From: Actinokineospora inagensis DSM 44258
GTDB lineage: Bacteria; Actinomycetota; Actinomycetes; Mycobacteriales; Pseudonocardiaceae
Length of the DNA stretch: 64,000 nucleotides
Reading direction: 5' to 3'
Assembly (NCBI RefSeq): GCF_000482865.1
Contig: NZ_AXWW01000013.1
Coordinates: 114,790-178,789 of the forward strand
Shown in pieces: positions 9,411 to 16,606 of the stretch (position 1 is its first letter; the number at the start of each line of letters is the position of its first letter). The position numbers and the translations under genes are program-made. The notes below the pieces were generated by a model that did no database searches, was not told the origin of the DNA, and worked only from the letters and a program-made list of their open reading frames with translations.

Positions 9411-9842
9411 CTAGTTCAGCGCCGCGTCCAGGGTGATGGTGGTGCCGGTGAGGGCGGCTGAGACGGGGCAGATTTGTTTGGCGGTGGTGGCGAGGGTGGT
9501 GAAGGTGTCGGCGTCGAGGCCGGGGACGGTGGCTCGGGTGGTGAGGGCGATGCCGAGGATGGCGAAACCCTCGCCTTGAGGGCCGAAGGTGACGACGGCG
9601 TTGGTCTCGATGGACTCGGGTGGGGTGCCGTTCTTGCCGAGCAGGCCGGAGAGTTGCATCGAGTAGCAGGCGGAGTGCGCGGCGGCGATGAGTTCTTCTG
9701 GGCTGGTTTGGCCGTTGGCCTCTTGGGCGCGGGACGGGAAGGACACCGTGAACTCGGCGGCGCCGGAGGTGTCGAGGGTGACCTGGCCCTTGCCGCGGGC
9801 GATGTCGCCGGTCCAGACGGTGGTGGCCTTGCGGTCGGTCAT
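9411..9842 (-). CDS. OsmC family peroxiredoxin
   Basis: A 143-residue OsmC/Ohr-type protein, thiol-dependent reduction of organic hydroperoxides in the cytoplasm. The ATG at 9842 follows a GAGGAG site 10 nt upstream. It shows the family's two reactive cysteines in context, AHSACYSM and KQICPVSAAL, and the TSPEELIAAA turn that precedes the first. Length is normal. Start-end polarity and the flanking hairpin suggest a single-gene transcript. Confidence 0.92.
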   Translation of the reverse strand: MTDRKATTVWTGDIARGKGQVTLDTSGAAEFTVSFPSRAQEANGQTSPEELIAAAHSACYSMQLSGLLGKNGTPPESIETNAVVTFGPQGEGFAILGIALTTRATVPGLDADTFTTLATTAKQICPVSAALTGTTITLDAALN

Positions 9843-10017
9843 GTGTTGCGCTCCTCGAGGTGTGGGGTGGGGCACCACAAGTCCTACCCGGGGGAGCGGC
9901 GGCGGGCATCTCGAGGGGGCGGGAAGTGTGGCGTGGCGGGGTCACAGCCAACCCCGCCACGCCGGAGGTGCGCGTCAGCCCCGGTGTCCGGTCCGGAGGA
10001 TGCGCGGAGGGGGTCGC

Positions 10018-10452
10018 TCAGCCCGTGACGCCCGCGGGTTCGCGCTCGGTGGACCGGGCGCGGCTGAAGATCTCGTCAACCGCCCACGTGCCGGGGCCGA
10101 CGAACGCGATCAGCAGGAACGCCCAGCAGTACACCGCCGCGGGCTCGCCGCCGTTCTGGATGGGCAGCAGGGCGATGGACTGGTGTACGGAGAAGTACGC
10201 GTAAGCCATGGAACCGGAACAGACCAGCGCTGCCCAGCGGGTGCCGAGGCCGAGCAGCACCAGGGCGCCGCCGACCAACTGGATGGCGGCGGCCCACCAG
10301 CCGGGCCACTCGCCGAACGCGGGTACGCCGCCGCCCTTGGGACCGCCGAGGACGTTGAACAGGGTGGCGGCGCCGTGCAGGGCGAACAGGAAGCCGATGA
10401 CGATCCGGAACAGGGCTAGTACGTGGGCCTTTGTTCTGTCGAACAGGTCCAT
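10018..10452 (-). CDS. DoxX family membrane protein
   Basis: A 144-residue integral membrane protein with four hydrophobic segments typical of DoxX/DUF4267-type small proteins (RIVIGFLFALHGAATLF, WWAAAIQLVGGALVLLGLG, ALVCSGSMAYAYFSVHQ, AVYCWAFLLIAFVGPG). I chose ATG at 10452 (MDLFDRTKAHVL) over an upstream in-frame start because AAAGAGAG lies just before it and the family begins there. The role is unclear; relatives act in redox-linked membrane complexes. 9843-10017 shows nothing else. Confidence 0.85.
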   Translation of the reverse strand: MDLFDRTKAHVLALFRIVIGFLFALHGAATLFNVLGGPKGGGVPAFGEWPGWWAAAIQLVGGALVLLGLGTRWAALVCSGSMAYAYFSVHQSIALLPIQNGGEPAAVYCWAFLLIAFVGPGTWAVDEIFSRARSTEREPAGVTG

Positions 10453-10594
10453 GCCTGGCTCTCTTTCATTCGGAACAACAGGGGTGTCATCCATCCGTGG
10501 CCGAAGCCACACACTCAGTAGTCCCCGAGGGCCTGATCCGGTTCAATGAGTGGCCGGGACCACACTTTGCGTGATCTGGTTGACTTGCCCCGCT

Positions 10595-11137
10595 ATGAGA
10601 CGAGCCGTGATCATCGCCGCGCCCCTGCTCGCCGTCGCGGCCTGCACCAGCAGCCCACCCGCGTCGCAGACCACCGCCGCGGCCCCCGCCCCGCCGACCG
10701 CCACCAGGTCGACGGCGGCCGCGCCGAACGTGCCGCCCGCGCCCGAGCCCGCCGCCGACGGCCCGTGCCCGTACCTGGAGAGCGCGGTGGTGGCCGACGC
10801 CAACGGTCAGCACGTGACGAAGGTGCGGACGTCGGCCGACAAGCCCGAGCCCGCGTGCTTCTTCTACCGGCCGGACGGCAGCGTGCAGTTGACCGTGCGG
10901 GTCTACTCCGGTGAGCCCGCGGTGGCGAAGCTGATCGTGGACCAGGCCGCGCCGATCACGTCGTCGAACCCGGCGTCGTCCCCGGCGGGCTGGACCGGCG
11001 GCTCGATGTCGACGGACAAGGGCGCGGTCTACGCCGTCTCGAAGGCCGGTTCGGCCGTGGTGGTGACCACCAACCAGGAGCAGACCATCAAGGCCCGCAG
11101 GCTCACCGAGACGGTCATCACCAACCTGGGGCTCTAG
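10595..11137 (+). CDS. Secreted lipoprotein, DUF2020-like
   Basis: A 180-residue precursor with a lipoprotein signal peptide (MRRAVIIAAPLLAVAAC, lipobox LAVAAC), then a Pro/Ala/Thr-rich spacer and a globular domain beginning GPCPYLE with ACFFYRPDG and NPASSPAGW, resembling the actinobacterial DUF2020 family. It would be anchored by diacylglycerol on the outer face of the membrane. Function unknown. The ATG has almost no leader pairing to 16S rRNA, and TTGACT lies only 13 nt upstream. Confidence 0.75.
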   Translation: MRRAVIIAAPLLAVAACTSSPPASQTTAAAPAPPTATRSTAAAPNVPPAPEPAADGPCPYLESAVVADANGQHVTKVRTSADKPEPACFFYRPDGSVQLTVRVYSGEPAVAKLIVDQAAPITSSNPASSPAGWTGGSMSTDKGAVYAVSKAGSAVVVTTNQEQTIKARRLTETVITNLGL

Positions 11138-11146
11138 ACACGCCGA

Positions 11147-11176
11147 TGGCGGCCACCCCGGACAGGGTGGCCGCCA
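11147..11176. terminator. Bidirectional terminator
   Basis: Perfect 12-bp stem TGGCGGCCACCC / GGGTGGCCGCCA with a 6-nt loop, placed exactly between two convergent genes. Confidence 0.8.
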
Positions 11177-11189
11177 CCGACGCGAACCG

Positions 11190-11861
11190 CTAGTTCTTCT
11201 CCGAGCTGATCGGCTTGCTCGGCTGGGCCTGCCCGTTGCGCTCGGCCCCGGTCCCGTTCGCCTCCGCGACCGGCGGTTTCGGTGCCGGTGCCGGAGGGGG
11301 TGGGGTCGGCGTCGACCGGCCGCGCAGCACGGCGACCGCGCCCGCGCTGACGCCGAGCAGCGCCAGCAGCCACGGCCAGCGGCGACGCTTGGTCGACGGG
11401 TCCTTGGCGGCATCCCGAGCCGCCGACTTCGCCGCCCGCAACTGCGTCTCCAGCTCCTTGCGGTACTGCTTGACCTGCGGCTTCAGGTTCTTCTTCAACT
11501 GCCGCACCTGGCCGCGCACCGGCCCGGCCGCCTTGTTCGCCTGCCGCACCGCGCCGGACCTGGCGGCCTCCTTGCGGGCCTGCTTGGCGGCCTTGCCCAG
11601 GTCCTTGCGGGCCTGCTTGGCCGTCTTGGCCAGCCGCTTGCGGGTGCGGCGGGTGGTCTGCAGGACCTCGTCCCTGGCCACCTGCGCCGACTCGGCCAGC
11701 GCCTCCGCGACCTGCTGGGGGGCGACGCCCTTGGCGGCGAGCTTCTGCTCGGCGACGTGGGCTGCTTCCGCCCCGGCCGCCGAGGCGCGCACCGCAGCGT
11801 GGCGTGCCGCGCGCCAGCCGGTGCCGACGGCCTTGCCCACCGTCTCTCCGGCCCGGGTCAT
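11190..11861 (-). CDS. Lys/Ala/Arg-rich helical protein with one membrane segment
   Basis: A 223-residue protein from the ATG at 11861. Residues 1-150 are almost wholly helix-forming, with repeated KQARKDLGKAAKQARKEAAR-type basic heptads that suggest a coiled coil or nucleic-acid contact. A single hydrophobic segment (WPWLLALLGVSAGAVAVL) follows near residue 170, then a Pro-rich tail ending QPSKPISSEKN. I recognise no named family; the position beside ppiA corresponds to that of Rv0008c in mycobacteria, but similarity is not obvious. It is probably membrane-anchored with a basic cytoplasmic domain. Confidence 0.7.
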   Translation of the reverse strand: MTRAGETVGKAVGTGWRAARHAAVRASAAGAEAAHVAEQKLAAKGVAPQQVAEALAESAQVARDEVLQTTRRTRKRLAKTAKQARKDLGKAAKQARKEAARSGAVRQANKAAGPVRGQVRQLKKNLKPQVKQYRKELETQLRAAKSAARDAAKDPSTKRRRWPWLLALLGVSAGAVAVLRGRSTPTPPPPAPAPKPPVAEANGTGAERNGQAQPSKPISSEKN

Positions 11862-11958
11862 GGCTTCACCTCGTCCATCTTCTGTTCCGGGGACCTTCCC
11901 GACCCCATCAATCCTGCCCCTTCCGGACGGATCTCGCCGAAGATGGCACGATGGGGCG

Positions 11959-12504
11959 GTGGCTGAAAGCAAAGACTCCCCAGTCGGGTCGACGGTGACC
12001 GCGACCCTGCACACCTCGCAGGGCGACATCCGGATCACCCTGTTCCCCGACCACGCGCCGAAGACGGTCGCGAACTTCGTCGGCCTGGCGGAGGGCACCA
12101 AGGACTACTCCGAGTCGAACGCCCAGGGTGCGGAACAGGGGCCGTTCTACGACGGCTCGATCTTCCACCGGGTGATCGACGGGTTCATGCTGCAGGGCGG
12201 CGACCCGACCGGCACCGGCCGCGGCGGCCCCGGTTACCAGTTCGCCGACGAGTTCCACCCGGAACTGCAGTTCAACAAGCCGTACCTGCTGGCGATGGCG
12301 AACGCGGGCCCGAACACCAATGGCTCCCAGTTCTTCATCACGGTGGCGCCGACCACCTGGCTGAACTTCAAGCACACGATCTTCGGTGAGGTCGCCGACC
12401 AGGCGTCGCGCACCGTGGTGGACGCGATCGGCTCGACCGCGACCAACCCGGGCGACAAGCCTGTCACCGATGTCGTGATCACCAAGGTCTCCATCGAGCG
12501 CTAG
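11959..12504 (+). CDS. ppiA: Peptidyl-prolyl cis-trans isomerase A (cyclophilin)
   Basis: Cytoplasmic cyclophilin catalysing cis-trans isomerisation of Xaa-Pro bonds. The GTG at 11959 gives 181 residues, the same length as mycobacterial PpiA. Conserved features: FHRVIDGFMLQGGDPTGTG, FADEFHPEL, LAMANAGPNTNGSQFFIT and LNFKHTIFGEV, including the catalytic Arg of FHRV and the Gln/Phe/His binding residues. There is no signal peptide. The stop is followed directly by the rhomboid start. Confidence 0.95.
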   Translation: MAESKDSPVGSTVTATLHTSQGDIRITLFPDHAPKTVANFVGLAEGTKDYSESNAQGAEQGPFYDGSIFHRVIDGFMLQGGDPTGTGRGGPGYQFADEFHPELQFNKPYLLAMANAGPNTNGSQFFITVAPTTWLNFKHTIFGEVADQASRTVVDAIGSTATNPGDKPVTDVVITKVSIER

Positions 12505-13392
12505 GTGACCACACCGCCGTACCAGCCCGACCCGGGGACGCAGGCGGGGTTGCCCGCCTGCGTCCGCCATCCCGACCGGCCGACCGGGCTCAGTTGCACC
12601 CGCTGCGGGCGCCCCGCGTGCCCGGAATGCCTGGTCGAGGCCTCGGTGGGGTTCCAGTGCGTCGACTGCGTCGGGGCTGGCCCGGTGGCGCGGCCGACGA
12701 CGGTCGCCGGGGCGCCGCTGCGCGCGAAGCCGTCGCTCGTCCCGGCGCTGATCGCGGTCAACGTGGTGTTGTACGCGATCACCGCGCTGCTGGCCCACAA
12801 CCCGGTGGACAACCAGGACTCGGACCTGTTCGCCGACCTGGCCACCTACTCGCCGTCGATCGCCGACGGCGACTGGTGGCGGGTGGTGACCGGCGGTTTC
12901 CTGCACTACGGGCTGCTGCACATCGCGTCGAACATGCTGTCGCTGTGGTTCCTGCGTGACATGGAGCTGCTGCTGGGCAGGTTGCGGTTCGCGGCGCTCT
13001 ACGGGCTGTCGTTGCTGGGCGGCAGCGCGGCGGCGTACGCCTTCGGGGCGGTGGACACGCCGACGGTCGGCGCGTCCGGCGCGATCTACGGCGTGTTCGG
13101 CGGCCTGCTGGTCGCGGTCATCCGGCTCAAGCTGGACAAGCACGCCCTGATGAACGTGGTCGGGCTGCTGGCGGTCAACCTGGCCATCAGCGTGGCGGTG
13201 CCGGGGATCTCCCTGGTGGCGCACGTGGGTGGCCTGCTGGTGGGCGTGGCGGTGACCTTCGGGATGGTCTACGCGCCGCCGACGCAGCGCCGTGCCTGGC
13301 AGGTGACCACCGTCGTGCTGGTGGCGGTCGCGCTGGCCGGGATCTTCGTGATCCGCACGGTCCAGTTGCGCGAGCAGCTCGGCATCCAGTGA
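12505..13392 (+). CDS. Rhomboid family intramembrane protease with N-terminal zinc-finger
   Basis: A 295-residue serine protease of the membrane. GTG start immediately after the ppiA stop, so translation is coupled. Residues 20-60 form a B-box-like Cys/His cluster (CVRHP, CTRCGRPACPECL, CVDC). Six to seven membrane helices follow, with the catalytic GASGAIYG serine, the partner His in AHVGGL, and the HIASNM motif in the second helix. Substrates are unknown. The N-terminal zinc-binding cluster is a known actinobacterial variant of rhomboids. Confidence 0.93.
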   Translation: MTTPPYQPDPGTQAGLPACVRHPDRPTGLSCTRCGRPACPECLVEASVGFQCVDCVGAGPVARPTTVAGAPLRAKPSLVPALIAVNVVLYAITALLAHNPVDNQDSDLFADLATYSPSIADGDWWRVVTGGFLHYGLLHIASNMLSLWFLRDMELLLGRLRFAALYGLSLLGGSAAAYAFGAVDTPTVGASGAIYGVFGGLLVAVIRLKLDKHALMNVVGLLAVNLAISVAVPGISLVAHVGGLLVGVAVTFGMVYAPPTQRRAWQVTTVVLVAVALAGIFVIRTVQLREQLGIQ

Positions 13393-13407
13393 GTCGCCAG
13401 TGAGCCG

Positions 13408-13836
13408 TTAGGTCCGCAGCCGGAGCAGCTCGGCGACCACGTCCTGGGGGTCGGCGCCGAGGTCGAGCCTGCCCAGCAGGACGAGCGCGGGTTCGGCCGC
13501 GTTGTCCGCGTCGAGTTCCACGGCGCTGGACGTGCGGCCGAGCCTGCGGGTCTCGGTCAGCCGGACGTTCACCTCACCCCAACTCCACTGCCTGCTGCCG
13601 AACATCCCCCGAACGGTGAGTCCGGTGGAATCGGCGGCCAGCCGGGGTCGGGCCAGCGTGCCGTGCAGCGCGAGCGCGGCGAGCAGCACTGCGGCGATGA
13701 TCAGCAGCAGTGTGCCCCCCGCGTCCCGCATCACGGCCGCGACCAGGGCGGACGCGGCCGCCAGCAGCCAGCCGACGGCCACGACCTTGGGCTCTGGCGC
13801 CCACTGCCGCGCGGTGTCCTCGGGTGTCACGGGCAT
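13408..13836 (-). CDS. PH domain membrane protein (Rv0010c-like)
   Basis: A 142-residue protein with two adjacent membrane helices near residues 18-60 and a bacterial PH-like beta domain behind them (DSTGLTVRGMFGSRQWSWGEVNVRL). It corresponds in position and layout to the mycobacterial protein between rhomboid and crgA. Function unknown; the C-terminal domain is probably cytoplasmic. It is convergent with rhomboid, with a 15-bp gap and no hairpin between them. Confidence 0.85.
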   Translation of the reverse strand: MPVTPEDTARQWAPEPKVVAVGWLLAAASALVAAVMRDAGGTLLLIIAAVLLAALALHGTLARPRLAADSTGLTVRGMFGSRQWSWGEVNVRLTETRRLGRTSSAVELDADNAAEPALVLLGRLDLGADPQDVVAELLRLRT

Positions 13837-13858
13837 TCATCCACAGTAGTTATCCACA
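13837..13858. promoter_or_regulatory. DnaA-box-like pair
   Basis: TCATCCACA (13837) and TTATCCACA (13850), 13 nt apart start to start, immediately upstream of the PH-protein start. The second matches the consensus DnaA box exactly. Confidence 0.6.
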
Positions 13859-13944
13859 ATGGGGACTACTTACATCCGTGTGGTTCAGTGACCGTCCGCC
13901 GAACGGAGCAGCGGTCGACACCCCGTGTGGTGACCTCGACCGGG

Positions 13945-14211
13945 TCAACGCCACCGCATGGTCATCAGCAGACCCGCGATCATCAGGGAAAACCCGATGG
14001 CGAAGTTCCAGTTGTCGAGGCTCGCCATGAATGGGATCTTCTGACCGGCGATGTAGTTCACGACCAACCAGGCGAGGCCAAGCACCATGATGCCGAGCAT
14101 CACGGTGATGTAGATCGGGTGGGACGGCCCGGCCTGCTTCACCTTCACAGGCGTGCGGCGGTCGGCCGGCGCGGTGTACACGGCCTTCTTGCGGACCTTG
14201 GACTTCGGCAT
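13945..14211 (-). CDS. crgA: Cell division protein CrgA
   Basis: An 88-residue inner-membrane protein that binds FtsZ and FtsI and modulates septation in actinomycetes. It begins MPKSKVRKKAVYT, has a basic N-terminus, and has two membrane helices (PIYITVMLGIMVLGLAWLVV and WNFAIGFSLMIAGLLMTM) ending in the family's MRWR. Length and position (divergent from the sortase gene) are as expected. GAGGAC serves as ribosome site. Confidence 0.95.
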   Translation of the reverse strand: MPKSKVRKKAVYTAPADRRTPVKVKQAGPSHPIYITVMLGIMVLGLAWLVVNYIAGQKIPFMASLDNWNFAIGFSLMIAGLLMTMRWR

Positions 14212-14358
14212 GCTGTCCTCGCCTGACGTGGTGCGGTCGGGTGCGGGCGCGCTCGTGTTGGGCGCGACTCCCGCCGTGCAACACGTTAACGTAGCTGAGC
14301 AGGTCGGCGAATCACCAGTCGCCAACGATGCCGGATCGCAGGCTGAGAGGAGCCTCGC

Positions 14359-15255
14359 GTGACAACGCTGGACACCGGGGGTCCGCCGCCCACCGCGCTC
14401 GACGAGCCCGGGGGCCAACCGCCCCCGCCGCCCGGCCGCGGTGACCGGATCCGCGCGGTGGTGCGCGGGATCGGCGAGGTGCTGATCACGGCGGGCCTGG
14501 TCGTCCTGCTGTTCGTCGTCTACGAGGTCTACGTGACCGACTGGGTGTCCGCGGGCAAGCAGCGCGACGCCACCCAGGCGCTGGACAACCAGTGGAAGAA
14601 GGAGGACCAGGCGCCCGCCGCCCCCGAGCAGCAGCGGGTCGAGCGGTTCGACGGCCTGGACGAGGGCACCGGCTTCGCCAAGATGCACATCCCGGCCTTC
14701 GGCGCGGACTACGCGTTCACCATCATCGAGGGCACCACCGAGCGGTCCCTGGAGATCGGCCCCGGCCACTACAAGGGCACCGCGTACCCCGGCGAACCCG
14801 GCAACTTCGCCGTCGCGGGCCACCGGGTCGGCAAGGGCGCCCCGTTCAACGACGTCGACCTGCTGGACTCCTGCGACGCGATCGTGGTGGAAACCCGGTT
14901 CAGTTGGTTCGTCTACCGGGTGCTGCCCAAGAAGGACGAGGTCAGCGGCTGGGCCACCGGCAAGGGCACCGACCCGCGCTGCCAGGGCGTCGCCCCGCTC
15001 GGCGGCCCGTACACCGGCCTGGTCGGCCAGGAGATCGTCAACCCCAGCCAGGGCTCGGTGATCGCTCCCATCCCCGGCCACCCCGACGACGCCCCCAGCG
15101 TCGGCGAGCGGGCCACCCTGATGACGCTGACCACCTGCCACCCCCGCTTCTCCGACCGCCAGCGGCTCATCGTGCACGCCGTCATGGTCAAGCAGTGGGC
15201 CAAGGACCCGACCAAGCCCGGCGAGACGCCCCCCGAGCTGAAGGAGACCAACTGA
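14359..15255 (+). CDS. Class E sortase
   Basis: A 298-residue transpeptidase that would anchor secreted proteins to peptidoglycan. GTG start after GAGAGG. A Pro-rich cytoplasmic stretch (about 35 residues) precedes one membrane helix (VLITAGLVVLLFVVYEVYV). The extracellular catalytic domain has the His in FAVAGHRVG, the Cys in TLTTCHP and the Arg in PRFSDRQRLIVHA. Class E sortases in high-GC actinobacteria replace class D and recognise LAXTG-type signals. The next small gene overlaps its stop. Confidence 0.92.
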   Translation: MTTLDTGGPPPTALDEPGGQPPPPPGRGDRIRAVVRGIGEVLITAGLVVLLFVVYEVYVTDWVSAGKQRDATQALDNQWKKEDQAPAAPEQQRVERFDGLDEGTGFAKMHIPAFGADYAFTIIEGTTERSLEIGPGHYKGTAYPGEPGNFAVAGHRVGKGAPFNDVDLLDSCDAIVVETRFSWFVYRVLPKKDEVSGWATGKGTDPRCQGVAPLGGPYTGLVGQEIVNPSQGSVIAPIPGHPDDAPSVGERATLMTLTTCHPRFSDRQRLIVHAVMVKQWAKDPTKPGETPPELKETN

Positions 15256-15413
15256 TGTACGGGTGGCTGTGGCGGCACCTGCCTGGCCCGGTCGCGGTCC
15301 GGGCGACCACCGCTGTCGTGCTGGTGCTCGCGGTGGTGGCGCTGCTGATGTTCGTGATCTTCCCGTGGGTGGAGCCGAAGCTGCCGTTCAACCAGGTCAC
15401 CACCACCCAGTGA
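15255..15413 (+). CDS. Small membrane protein after sortase
   Basis: A 52-residue protein whose ATG overlaps the sortase stop (TGATG). It starts MYGWLWRHLPGP, has a single membrane helix (TTAVVLVLAVVALLMFVIFPWVE) and ends KLPFNQVTTTQ. Genes of this size and pattern follow class E sortases in many actinomycetes. Translational coupling suggests it works with the sortase; no catalytic motif is visible. Confidence 0.8.
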   Translation: MYGWLWRHLPGPVAVRATTAVVLVLAVVALLMFVIFPWVEPKLPFNQVTTTQ

Positions 15414-15485
15414 GCTCCGCGGCCGGGCGGTGATCGGCGGGTCTTCGAGTTCGGCCCACCGGTCCACGCGGAGCGGCCGGCCGAG

Positions 15486-15513
15486 TTGTCCACATCGAGA
15501 CGGGTTGTCCACA
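15486..15513. promoter_or_regulatory. DnaA-box-like pair
   Basis: Two TTGTCCACA sites, starts 19 nt apart, on the same strand. The same 19-nt spacing occurs in the 41 kb repeat array. They sit about 20 nt upstream of a TTGACA hexamer. Confidence 0.55.
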
Positions 15514-15531
15514 GACCGCGGTCGCACCCCC

Positions 15532-15869
15532 TTGACACATCGCCGGTCGCGCTACGGTCAGGAATGGGCCCCCGGCCCCCGGGTGGGTGGGGCCCTGTCT
15601 GGACCACGGGTCGGATGATCGTCAACCGCTGGACCGGGTGGACTGGACCGAGTGAACCTTGATCTTTCGGGCCAGACCGGCTCCGGGTCGAGGACCAACC
15701 CGCGGACAAGCCGCGCGGTTGGTGACCGCCGAAGCGGCTCCTTGAGTGGGGTTCGAGCGGAGCCGGGCTGTGGTCATGGTCCGGGTGGAATCAGCCGGTC
15801 GGCTTTTCCGGTGACGGGTGGTAAGAACTCGGGGGCCGGTGCGGGGGCGGGCGGGGTAAGTTGACCGCC
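15532..15869 (+). other. Promoter and structured leader ahead of pabA/trpG
   Basis: TTGACA (15532) is followed after 15 nt by TACGGT (15553); the spacing is short. The next 300 nt hold no gene but several hairpins, notably ACCAACC-CGCGG / CCGCG-CGGTTGGT and CGGCTCC / GGAGCCG. It may be a long leader or a separate small RNA. I do not recognise a known riboswitch class in it. Confidence 0.35.
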
Positions 15870-16520
15870 ATGCGGGTCCTCGTCGTCGACAATTACGACA
15901 GCTTTGTCTACAACCTCGTGCAGTACCTGGCTCAGTTGGGCGCTGAGTGCGAGGTGTGGCGCAACGACGCTGAGCGGTTGGTGGCGGCGGACGCGTTGGA
16001 CGGGTTCGACGCCGTGTTGGTGAGTCCGGGGCCGAGCACGCCGGAGCGGGCCGGGTACAGCGTTGAGGTTGTTCGGCGGTGCGCTGAGCGGGCGCTGCCG
16101 GTGCTCGGGGTGTGTCTCGGGCACCAGGCGATCGGGGTGGCGTGGGGGGCCACTGTGGCGCAGGCGCCGGAGTTGTTGCACGGGAAGACGAGCCTGGTGC
16201 ACCACAGTGGGGCCGGGGTGCTCGCCGGGCTGCCGGACCCGTTCACGGCGACCCGGTACCACTCCTTGTCCGTGGTGCCGGAGACGATCCCCGAGGACCA
16301 GTTCGAGGTGGTCGGCCGCACCGAGAGCGGGATCGTGATGGCGATGCGGCACCGGGAACTGCCGGTGCAGGGTGTCCAGTTCCACCCCGAGTCGGTGCTG
16401 ACCGACGGCGGGCACCGGATGTTGGCGAACTGGTTGGCGACCGCCGGGCACGTGGTGCCGGAGGCGCGGATCGCCGATCTGGAGCGCGGTATGCGCGAGC
16501 TGACCAAGGCCCTGGCCTAG
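15870..16520 (+). CDS. trpG: Glutamine amidotransferase component (anthranilate / aminodeoxychorismate synthase)
   Basis: A 216-residue class I glutamine amidotransferase that releases ammonia from glutamine for anthranilate or 4-amino-4-deoxychorismate synthesis. Nucleophile Cys82 lies in GVCLGHQ; the triad is completed by His172 and Glu174 in FHPES; the N-terminus VDNYDSFVYNL and VSPGPSTP are typical. I take ATG at 15870 rather than TTG at 15861. The gene next to pknB in actinobacteria is annotated either trpG or pabA and probably serves both pathways, because no synthase subunit is adjacent. Confidence 0.9.
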   Translation: MRVLVVDNYDSFVYNLVQYLAQLGAECEVWRNDAERLVAADALDGFDAVLVSPGPSTPERAGYSVEVVRRCAERALPVLGVCLGHQAIGVAWGATVAQAPELLHGKTSLVHHSGAGVLAGLPDPFTATRYHSLSVVPETIPEDQFEVVGRTESGIVMAMRHRELPVQGVQFHPESVLTDGGHRMLANWLATAGHVVPEARIADLERGMRELTKALA

Positions 16521-16559
16521 CTGTAGGCGACGCGGGCCGTCAGAGCCCAGACGAACGAG

Positions 16560-16592
16560 CAGGCCCCCACCCGCGATCGGGATGGGGACCTG
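16560..16592. terminator. Bidirectional terminator hairpin
   Basis: A stem of about 11 bp with two mismatches between CAGGCCCCCACCC and GGGATGGGGACCTG, between convergent pabA and pknB. Confidence 0.6.
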
Positions 16593-16606
16593 GCTGTGTG
16601 CTCGGG

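Noticed and set aside
15560..15869. Known riboswitch (c-di-AMP, glycine or ykkC type) ahead of pabA/trpG
   Set aside because: I could not match conserved core sequences of any of these classes; only generic hairpins are evident.
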